Shown here: positions 1-5,313 of the stretch, one piece after another
Numbering within the stretch: position 1 is the first letter of the stretch
Layout of the letters: each line of letters opens with the position of its first letter
Origin: an uncultured Clostridia bacterium
GTDB taxonomy: Bacteria > Bacillota > Clostridia > Christensenellales > Borkfalkiaceae
Assembly (NCBI GenBank): GCA_947589335.1
Contig: CANPZH010000007.1
Span: 1 to 20,653 of the forward strand
Length of the DNA: 20,653 nucleotides
Direction of reading: 5' to 3'
Made by a program: the position numbers and the translations under genes
Notes under the pieces: generated by a model
Told to the model about the DNA's origin: nothing
Database searches by the model: none
What the model saw: the letters and a program-made list of their open reading frames with translations, nothing else

Positions 1-369
1 CGCCACCGCAACGACGACGCACAGCAGGTTAAAGACCGTGCAGATGTTGCCGATGAAGATGGCGGGATAGGACTTGCTGTACTTCTTATTGACGTCGTTG
101 AAGAGGAACTGGCTGTTCCGCGTTGCGACCTGTTCGTCGGAGAGCCCCTCCTCGATCGGGGGAGAAAAGCGCTCTACGTCCGATTCCGCGGGGATCCCCT
201 TCGCCTTGCGGAATTTCCGCATCAGCCGCTTGTGTTCCTTCTTCGCCGCAGGGTCTTCCGAGCCGTTGCGGTCGAGAATGCGCGTGAAAAAGGAGCGCGA
301 CCGCAGTGCGCTCTGGCTGACGGGCTTCTCGCTCTCCGGGCTCTTCTTGTCGGTTTCGTCGCTTTTCAA
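1..369 (-). CDS. P-type cation-transporting ATPase, N-terminal part (cut by window edge)
   Basis: Only the first 123 codons are present; the frame runs open off the left edge. Residues 1-70 are a charged, Lys/Glu/Ser-rich cytoplasmic segment. Residues 75-123 then match the N-terminal actuator entry of P-type ATPases: EEGLSDEQVATRN (compare the family pattern GLSxEEVxxR), then a stretch ending in a hydrophobic segment around FIGNICTVFNLLCVVVAVA, which would be the first membrane helix. This arrangement is closest to the bacterial CtpE/YfgQ-like cation ATPases, which pump cations with a phospho-aspartate intermediate. The catalytic DKTGT motif lies outside the window, so substrate and integrity cannot be judged. 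I chose the TTG at 369 because an AGGGGTG ribosome site sits just upstream on the minus strand and a consensus promoter lies behind it; no ATG occurs before residue 50. The N-terminal extension before the GLS motif is longer than I would expect. Confidence 0.7.
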   Translation of the reverse strand, partial: MKSDETDKKSPESEKPVSQSALRSRSFFTRILDRNGSEDPAAKKEHKRLMRKFRKAKGIPAESDVERFSPPIEEGLSDEQVATRNSQFLFNDVNKKYSKSYPAIFIGNICTVFNLLCVVVAVA

Positions 370-401
370 AATGTCACCCCTGTCTGTTTTTTCCGCTTTC
401 T

Positions 402-430
402 ATTATACACGCCCGCGCGGGAAATGTCAA
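402..430 (-). promoter_or_regulatory. Consensus sigma-A promoter of the P-type ATPase gene
   Basis: Read on the minus strand there is a perfect TTGACA at 430-425, a 17-nt spacer, and a perfect TATAAT at 407-402. The spacer contains a 10-bp perfect palindrome, CCCGCGCGGG (412-421), which could be a repressor operator; that role is inference. Confidence 0.85.
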
Positions 431-466
431 TGCTTTTATTTTTTCTTCCCGACCGCGGACAAACCG

Positions 467-495
467 TTGCTTTTCCGCGCCGAAAGATGTATAAT
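467..495 (+). promoter_or_regulatory. Sigma-A promoter of the serS operon
   Basis: TTGCTT at 467-472, 17-nt spacer, TATAAT at 490-495. The predicted start near 502 leaves a leader of only about 25 nt before the serS ATG, so there is no room for a T-box or other riboswitch. Confidence 0.8.
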
Positions 496-526
496 AGAGA
501 AGGAAATCTACATTGAGGTAACGGAT

Positions 527-1813
527 ATGATCGATATCGCCCTTCTCCGCAGCGACCCCGATTCGGTGCGGGAGAATCTCAGAAAAAAGTTTCAGGAAAA
601 GAAGCTGCCCCTCGTCGACGAAGCGCTCGCCCTCGACGCGCAGAAGCGCGCCCTCCAGAACGAGGGAGACGCTCTCCGCGCCGCGCGCAACACCCTCTCC
701 AAGCAGATCGGGCTGTTGATGCGCGAGAAAAAGACGGCGGAAGCGGAGGAGATCAAGGCGCAGGTGAACGCGAACGCCGCCCGTCTGGGCGAGGTCGAAA
801 AGGAGGAGGCCGCCGCAAGCGAGAAGCTCAAGGAGATCATGATGCGGATCCCGAACATCATCTCTCCCGAGACGCCGATCGGCAAAGACGACTCCGAAAA
901 CGTCGAGCGCGAACGCTTTCTCGAGCCCGTGACGCCCGATTTCGAGATCCCTTATCACGTCGACATCCTCGAAAAGCTCGACGGGATCGACATCGACAGC
1001 GCAAGGAGCACGAGCGGGCAGGGGTTCTACTATCTCACGGGGGACGTCGCCCGTCTCCATTCCGCGATCCTGACCTATGCGCGCGACTTCATGATCGGCA
1101 AGGGATTCACCTACTGCATCCCCCCCTTCATGATCCGTTCCTCCGTCGTCACCGGCGTGATGAGTTTCGAGGAGATGGACGGCATGATGTACAAGATCGA
1201 GGGCGAAGACCTCTATCTCATCGGCACCTCCGAGCATTCGATGATCGGCAGGTTCATGAACACCACGATCGACGAGAGCAAACTCCCGCTCACGCTCACG
1301 AGCTATTCGCCCTGCTTCCGCAAGGAGAAGGGGGCCCACGGGATCGAGGAGAGGGGCATCTACCGCATCCACCAGTTCGAAAAGCAGGAGATGATCGTCA
1401 TCTGCAAGCCCGAGGACAGCTGCGCATGGTATGAGAAGATGTGGAACTACACCGTGGAGCTGTTCGTCTCGATGAAGATCCCCGTCCGCACCCTCGAGTG
1501 CTGCTCGGGCGATCTTGCGGATCTGAAATACCGCAGCGTGGACGTCGAGGCATGGTCTCCCCGCCAGCAGAAGTATTTCGAAGTGGGCTCCTGTTCCAAT
1601 CTGACGGACGCGCAGGCACGCCGTCTCGGCATCCGCTACAAGGGCGCAAACGGGAGCGCATATGCGCACACCCTCAACAATACCGTCGTCGCTCCCCCGA
1701 GGATGCTCATCGCCTTCCTCGAGAACCATCTGCGCGCCGACGGCAGCGTGGAGATCCCCGAAGTGTTGCAGCCCTATATGGGCGGCTTGAAGGAAATCAG
1801 CGTCAAGCACTGA
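527..1813 (+). CDS. serS: Seryl-tRNA synthetase, atypical clade
   Basis: Charges tRNA-Ser with serine in the cytoplasm. The 428-residue product has the family layout: an N-terminal helical coiled-coil arm (about 10-107, rich in Lys/Glu/Ala) that binds the long variable arm of tRNA-Ser, then a class II catalytic core. Visible core signatures are FRKEKGAHGIEERG (264-277, motif 2 with Arg265), ECCSGDLADL (324-333), FEVGSCSN (351-358) and the motif 3 region TLNNTVVAPPRMLIAFLEN (382-400). Common bacterial SerRS have TLNGSGLAVGR at motif 3 and GTAEVPL where this protein has GTSEHSM (233-239), so it belongs to a divergent branch. I believe similar enzymes occur in some Clostridia, from memory. The ATG at 527 is preceded by GAGG with 7-nt spacing; the frame is open further upstream, but that part overlaps the divergent gene and the promoter. 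The exonuclease gene follows after 4 bp. Confidence 0.93.
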   Translation: MIDIALLRSDPDSVRENLRKKFQEKKLPLVDEALALDAQKRALQNEGDALRAARNTLSKQIGLLMREKKTAEAEEIKAQVNANAARLGEVEKEEAAASEKLKEIMMRIPNIISPETPIGKDDSENVERERFLEPVTPDFEIPYHVDILEKLDGIDIDSARSTSGQGFYYLTGDVARLHSAILTYARDFMIGKGFTYCIPPFMIRSSVVTGVMSFEEMDGMMYKIEGEDLYLIGTSEHSMIGRFMNTTIDESKLPLTLTSYSPCFRKEKGAHGIEERGIYRIHQFEKQEMIVICKPEDSCAWYEKMWNYTVELFVSMKIPVRTLECCSGDLADLKYRSVDVEAWSPRQQKYFEVGSCSNLTDAQARRLGIRYKGANGSAYAHTLNNTVVAPPRMLIAFLENHLRADGSVEIPEVLQPYMGGLKEISVKH

Positions 1814-1817
1814 CCAG

Positions 1818-2774
1818 ATGAAGTACGTTTTTTTCGATATTGAATGCGCATGCGTCTATAAAAACGTCGCGAAGATGTGCGCTTTCGGATATGTCGTGAC
1901 GGATGAGAAGTTCTCCGTGCTCGCGCGCGAAGATATTCTCCTGAACCCGCGCGGCAAATTCCACCTCACGGGCAGGAAGGGGAGCGAAGGGCTCGTCCTT
2001 CCCTATGAGTACGAAGATTTCAAGAAATATCCGACCTTTCCCGCCGAATACGGGAGGATCAAGGCGCTGCTCGAGGACGGGGAGAGCGTCGTCTGCGGAC
2101 ATGCCACCATCAACGACGTCAACTATCTCAATCTCGAGACGAAGCGCTATAAGCTCCCGTCCTTCCGTTTCCGCTTCTACGACACCCAGTTCTTCTACAT
2201 GAACGCGGAGGGAGAATTCTCCCGCCAGTTCGGGCTGCAGACGATCGCGGAAGAGCTCGGCGTGGAGTTCACGCCCCACCGCGCCGTGGACGACGCATAC
2301 GCCACGATGCGGGTGTGCGAGCGTCTCTGTGCCAGGGAGGGGGAGAGCCTCACGGGGCTCGCGGAGAAATACCGCATCGCCGCGGGGAAGATCGGCGGAT
2401 ACAAGATCCAGCCGCTCAGCTCCTCCGGGCTGAAGAGCTATCTCGCCGAGAAGGAGGAGCAGCGCGAGGCGCACATCAAGGCGCACGAAGAGTTCTACCG
2501 CTACGTCAACAAACATATGCACAGGCGGAAAAAGGGCGGCTCTCTCGAGGGCAAGATCTTCTGCTTCTCTCGGGACGTCGAAGACGACATCGCCGTCTCC
2601 CGCAAGCTCGTGGAGGCGATCTTCAATTCCGGCGGGCAATATACCTCCCATCCCACGGAGTGCAACGTGTACATCGCGCGGGGAGAGGGGGGCGTGCGCT
2701 GCCAGAATGCCGTTACGGCGGGCGCGGCGTTTATCCCGCTCGAACAGCTCGAACTCGCTCTGGAGCAGATATGA
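1818..2774 (+). CDS. DnaQ-like DEDDh 3'-5' exonuclease with C-terminal BRCT-like domain
   Basis: The 318-residue protein has an N-terminal DEDDh exonuclease fold with its acidic residues in place: FDIEC (Asp7, Glu9), GHATINDVNYL (Asp100) and HRAVDDA (His154, Asp159). Such enzymes remove nucleotides from 3' ends of DNA or RNA using two metal ions. A charged linker (about 205-242) leads to residues 243-318, where LEGKIFCFS, a GG turn at 272-273 and a closing GAAFIPLEQLE resemble a BRCT domain, as found in ligase or repair proteins. Residues 23-60 are an unusual insertion-rich stretch compared with the epsilon subunit. The start is 4 bp after the serS stop with no strong ribosome site, so translation is probably coupled to serS; its stop overlaps the next start as ATGA. 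Whether it acts in DNA proofreading, repair or RNA trimming cannot be told; the operon with serS and an rRNA methylase hints at RNA but does not show it. Confidence 0.8.
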   Translation: MKYVFFDIECACVYKNVAKMCAFGYVVTDEKFSVLAREDILLNPRGKFHLTGRKGSEGLVLPYEYEDFKKYPTFPAEYGRIKALLEDGESVVCGHATINDVNYLNLETKRYKLPSFRFRFYDTQFFYMNAEGEFSRQFGLQTIAEELGVEFTPHRAVDDAYATMRVCERLCAREGESLTGLAEKYRIAAGKIGGYKIQPLSSSGLKSYLAEKEEQREAHIKAHEEFYRYVNKHMHRRKKGGSLEGKIFCFSRDVEDDIAVSRKLVEAIFNSGGQYTSHPTECNVYIARGEGGVRCQNAVTAGAAFIPLEQLELALEQI

Positions 2775-4066
2775 CCGAAGGTTTGCCCGAAAAATTCATC
2801 GCAAGAATGCAGGAAAGGCTGGGAAGCGACTTCCCCGCCTTTTTGTCATCGTATGCACTCCCGCCCGCAAAAGGGCTCCGCGTGAACACCCTCAAGCTCT
2901 CCGCCGTGGAATTCCGAAAGATCTCTCCCTTCCCGCTCGAACCCGTGCCGTGGGAGGAGAACGGGTTCTATTACACGGGGGAGAAGGCGGGCGGAGACCT
3001 CCTGCACTTTGCGGGGCTCTACTATCTGCAGGAGCCCTCGGCGATGAGCGCCGTGGCGGCGGCAAAGGGTTTTCCCGTGAGACGGGCGCTCGATCTCTGC
3101 GCGGCTCCCGGCGGGAAGACGACCCAGCTCGCCGCGGAGATGGGGGGAGAGGGGATCCTGATCGCGAACGAGATCGACGGCGCGCGGGCGAAGATCCTTT
3201 CGCAGAACGTCGAGCGCATGGGGATCCGCAACTGTGCCGTCGTAAGCGCCTCGCCCGACCGCCTTGCGCAGCTGTTTCCCTCCTATTTCGACCTGATCCT
3301 CGCGGACGCTCCCTGTTCGGGCGAGGGAATGTTCAAGAAGGAGCCGAATGCGATCCCCGAGTGGAGCGAGGAGAACGTGGCGCGGTGCGCCGCGCGGCAG
3401 CGGGAGATCCTTGACTGCGCCGCCGGGATGCTCTCCGCGGGCGGGATCCTGCTCTATTCGACCTGCACCTTCGCCGAGGAGGAGGACGAGGAGCAAATCG
3501 CCCGCTTTTTGGAACGGCACACGGAGTTTGCGCTCGAACGGGAGGAAAAACTCTATCCGCACAGGGTGCGCGGGGAGGGGCATTTCTGCGCCGTTCTCCG
3601 CAAGACGGAGGGCGACACGCAGCCGAAAAGGCATTTCCCCATCCGCCGCAGCCGCGCCGCAGAGGAGGCATACCGCGCCTTTGCCGAGGACTTTTTCAGG
3701 GAGCCGCCGAGGGGATCCGTCACGACGCTGGAGGACGGCAGAATGTATCTCGTGCCGGACGAGATGCCCGATTGCTCCTCCGTGCGCGTCTTGCGCCTCG
3801 GGGTCGAGCTCGGGGAGTTCGACGGCAAGCGGTTCAAGCCCGCGCATGCGCTTGCGATGGCGTTCGGGCGGGAAGCCGTGCGCAAGGCAAAGCTCTCCCG
3901 CGAGGAGGCGGAGCGGTATCTGCGCGGGGAGACGGTCTCCTGCGATCTTCCGGACGGCTGGTGCGCGGTCTGCGCGGGGGAGTTCCCGCTCGGGCTGGGG
4001 AAGACCGTTTCAGGGCAGATCAAAAACCACCTCCCCAAGGGCTTGCGAATGTACCGGAAGCCTTGA
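2771..4066 (+). CDS. rsmF: RsmF-type 16S rRNA 5-methylcytosine methyltransferase
   Basis: Transfers a methyl group from S-adenosylmethionine to carbon 5 of a cytosine in rRNA. The 431-residue protein carries the RsmB/NOP2/Sun signatures in order: an N-terminal RNA-binding part with GLRVNTLK (35-42), SAM motif I DLCAAPGGKTT (108-118), motif IV ADAPCSGEG (178-186, Cys182 releases product) and motif VI YSTCTF (229-234, Cys232 the expected nucleophile). The C-terminus (about 330-431) ends in FPLGLGK and KNHLPKGLR, which match the PUA-like domain that distinguishes RsmF from RsmB. Homologues in Bacillota can have different target cytosines from the E. coli enzyme, so the exact site is uncertain. 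The ATG at 2771 overlaps the upstream stop (ATGA), a sign of coupled translation in the serS-exonuclease-rsmF operon. Confidence 0.88.
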   Translation: MTEGLPEKFIARMQERLGSDFPAFLSSYALPPAKGLRVNTLKLSAVEFRKISPFPLEPVPWEENGFYYTGEKAGGDLLHFAGLYYLQEPSAMSAVAAAKGFPVRRALDLCAAPGGKTTQLAAEMGGEGILIANEIDGARAKILSQNVERMGIRNCAVVSASPDRLAQLFPSYFDLILADAPCSGEGMFKKEPNAIPEWSEENVARCAARQREILDCAAGMLSAGGILLYSTCTFAEEEDEEQIARFLERHTEFALEREEKLYPHRVRGEGHFCAVLRKTEGDTQPKRHFPIRRSRAAEEAYRAFAEDFFREPPRGSVTTLEDGRMYLVPDEMPDCSSVRVLRLGVELGEFDGKRFKPAHALAMAFGREAVRKAKLSREEAERYLRGETVSCDLPDGWCAVCAGEFPLGLGKTVSGQIKNHLPKGLRMYRKP

Positions 4067-4136
4067 GTATAATCGGGATATTCTTACAAATGTGAGAAAT
4101 TGCGGTTAAGTCATTCCGCCCCGCGTTTCTTTCATA

Positions 4137-4321
4137 CGTCATACTGCCCCGCGCGCAGTTCTGATTCTCTAAGCGCGGCACGAGCGCCAACGGCGCGAAG
4201 TAGCGTAGTCGAAACATGGACCTTATTACAATGCGGTGGCCCCTTCAACGACGGCGCGGCGCGGCATAAAGCCGCGCCGCGCCTGTTCAGGGTGACGTAA
4301 AAAAGGCGGGGCAGTGTGACG
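4137..4321. repeat. MITE- or REP-like element with 16-bp terminal inverted repeats
   Basis: CGTCATACTGCCCCGC at 4137-4152 is matched in inverted orientation by GCGGGGCAGTGTGACG at 4306-4321, 15 of 16 positions pairing. Both ends are flanked by TA, as in elements that use TA targets, though with one copy this could be chance. The interior contains a GC-rich hairpin and CGAAGTAGCGTAGTCGAAAC, which resembles the interior of the neighbouring element at 4353-4430. No reading frame inside looks like a protein. Confidence 0.6.
4253..4283. repeat. Perfect 13-bp GC-rich stem-loop inside the repeat element
   Basis: GGCGCGGCGCGGC (4253-4265) and its exact reverse complement (4271-4283) enclose the loop ATAAA. 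No U-tract follows on either strand, so it is not a normal intrinsic terminator, though it should strongly fold in any read-through RNA from rsmF or pnuC. Confidence 0.8.
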
Positions 4322-4348
4322 TAAAGAACGGCATTCCGCCTTATTTTT
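4303..4348 (+). terminator. Possible weak terminator for the serS-exonuclease-rsmF operon
   Basis: AAGGCGG (4303-4309) pairs with CCGCCTT (4336-4342) and is followed by ATTTTT. The loop of 26 nt is long and the stem short, and it overlaps the right end of the repeat element, so this is a tentative call. No better terminator is visible downstream of rsmF. Confidence 0.3.
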
Positions 4349-4352
4349 AATA

Positions 4353-4430
4353 CGTCATTCCGAGCGTAGCGTAGCGAAGTCGAGGAATCTCGTCCTCAGA
4401 TTCCTCCTCCCTTCGGTCGTCGGAATGACG
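4353..4430. repeat. 78-bp palindromic repeat of the CGTCATTCCGAGC...GAGGAATC type
   Basis: The ends CGTCATTCCG (4353-4362) and CGGAATGACG (4421-4430) are perfect 10-bp inverted repeats. Nested inside, GAGGAATCT (4382-4390) and AGATTCCTC (4398-4406) form a second perfect 9-bp stem with a 7-nt loop. Between them lies AGCGTAGCGTAGCGAAGTCG, a short tandem-like stretch. From memory, elements of this look are scattered between genes in many bacterial genomes as non-coding interspersed palindromes. It would form a two-tier cruciform or RNA hairpin. Confidence 0.75.
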
Positions 4431-4476
4431 TGAAGAGGCGGTCATCGGAATGACGGGGAAAACCCCTTAAATCACC

Positions 4477-5190
4477 TCATTCAGAAGGGGGTAGGGGGTC
4501 GCGGGATTGGCGTCTGCGCATGCGGAGCCAGTTGATCAGAGCGTAGCCGTCGTTGAGCAGGAACACCGAAAAACAGACCGCCATGGCGATGTACGAGCGG
4601 TCCTCCGCGGCGGCGAGCGACCAGAGCACGATGAGCACGACGTCGTTCGCGGCGTAGGCGAGCGCGTGGTAGGGGCTCCGCCGCATGGCGAGCAGCACGG
4701 CCAGGCAGCTCGTGAGAACGGAAAAGGTGCTCCACCAGAGATTCCGGTTGTTCAGCGCGCGCAGAATGAAGAAAAATGCGACGCTCACAAGCACGGAGAC
4801 GAAAAAGAGCAGCGCATGTTCGCGGAGGGAGGGCCTGGCGACGGTGACCTCCGTCTTTTTCCCGCGGTAGGGGTGTCTCAGCCAGGTAAAGATCGAGGCG
4901 ATCGCGAGCGGGGCAGACATGCCGAGATAGGTGATCATCTCGCCGTAGTAGGAATAATAATAGGAAATGACGCCGTAGAAGACGGCGAACACCACGCTGA
5001 GCGCCTGTCCCCAGATGTTCCCCTTGGCGATGAGAATGAGGGTGCATGCGCCGATGAGGGATGCCGCCAGCTGAAGATAGTCGCTGTTCCCCGTGAGGAC
5101 GAAGGAGAGGACGATCGCAAGGACGGAGAAGCCCCATATCGCGGCGTCGGCTGCGGTAAACGATTTGAAAAACTCCTTGATAGGGTTCAT
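4477..5190 (-). CDS. pnuC: PnuC-family nicotinamide riboside/mononucleotide transporter
   Basis: A 237-residue membrane protein for facilitated uptake of NAD precursors (vitamin B3 compounds). Hydrophobic helices occur at about 18-33, 40-55, 61-80, 86-103, 124-144, 155-168 and 175-215. Family signatures are visible: GNIWGQALS (57-65), TWLRHP (102-107), WWSTFSVLTS (152-161), RSPYHALAYAANDVVLIVLW (171-190) and FLLNDGYALINWLRM (210-224). These fit PnuC, whose members carry nicotinamide riboside or the mononucleotide; which one cannot be told here. The ATG at 5190 has a strong GGGGAGGAGG site and its own promoter. No NAD-synthesis gene is adjacent and no recognisable NAD riboswitch lies in the short leader. 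The gene is convergent with rsmF across the repeat-filled gap and has no clear terminator of its own. Confidence 0.88.
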   Translation of the reverse strand: MNPIKEFFKSFTAADAAIWGFSVLAIVLSFVLTGNSDYLQLAASLIGACTLILIAKGNIWGQALSVVFAVFYGVISYYYSYYGEMITYLGMSAPLAIASIFTWLRHPYRGKKTEVTVARPSLREHALLFFVSVLVSVAFFFILRALNNRNLWWSTFSVLTSCLAVLLAMRRSPYHALAYAANDVVLIVLWSLAAAEDRSYIAMAVCFSVFLLNDGYALINWLRMRRRQSRDPLPPSE

Positions 5191-5232
5191 GGCCCTCCTC
5201 CCCGAAAGCTCTGCGGCGGACGCCGCACTTTC

Positions 5233-5261
5233 AGTATAGCCGATTCCCGGAAAAACAGCAA
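5233..5261 (-). promoter_or_regulatory. Sigma-A promoter of pnuC
   Basis: On the minus strand: TTGCTG (5261-5256), 17-nt spacer, TATACT (5238-5233). The -35 box abuts the terminator of the upstream gene. The predicted RNA start near 5226 begins directly with a small GCGGC/GCCGC hairpin (5213-5226). Confidence 0.75.
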
Positions 5262-5262
5262 G

Positions 5263-5292
5263 AAAAAAACCGACGCAATGCGTCGGTTTTTT
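5263..5292 (-). terminator. Intrinsic terminator after the large surface protein gene
   Basis: CCGACGC (5270-5276) and GCGTCGG (5280-5286) form a 7-bp stem flanked by A-runs on one side and T-runs on the other, so it can work on both strands. On the minus strand it lies 22 nt after the stop of the 5314-8916 gene and is followed by seven U residues. Confidence 0.88.
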
Positions 5293-5313
5293 CGGTGATC
5301 GGATCGATCCCGG

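Larger units (their letters stand above)
4067..4476. other. Gene-free convergent intergenic region made of palindromic repeats
   Basis: This 410-bp gap lies between the convergent rsmF and pnuC genes. I see no credible gene in it. It holds two inverted-repeat elements (4137-4321 and 4353-4430, listed separately) and further scattered copies of their end sequence, such as TCATTCCG at 4111 and TCGGAATGAC at 4444. A TATAAT sits at 4068-4073, directly after the rsmF stop, but its best -35 (TTGCGA, 4043-4048) is 19 nt away, so I do not call a promoter. Confidence 0.7.

Noticed and set aside
74..526. Upstream extension of the serS frame
   Set aside because: It covers the divergent P-type ATPase start and both promoters, and serS proteins start at MIDIALLR-like sequences; ATG 527 has the ribosome site.
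374..1810. 478-residue open frame on the minus strand across serS
   Set aside because: Pure antisense shadow of the conserved serS; its product has no recognisable motifs and is biased in composition, as expected from G+C-rich codon use.
4043..4073. Promoter-like TTGCGA/TATAAT right at the end of rsmF, possibly driving a small RNA
   Set aside because: Spacer of 19 nt and a poor -35; no conserved RNA structure apart from the repeat palindromes follows.
4253..4283. GC hairpin as the terminator of the serS operon
   Set aside because: No T-run follows on either strand.
4100..4300. 66-residue frame in the rsmF-pnuC gap
   Set aside because: It lies wholly within inverted-repeat DNA, has no ribosome site and no protein-like character.
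5191..5232. Possible NAD-sensing riboswitch ahead of pnuC
   Set aside because: The predicted leader is only about 36 nt and contains one small hairpin, too short for a riboswitch.
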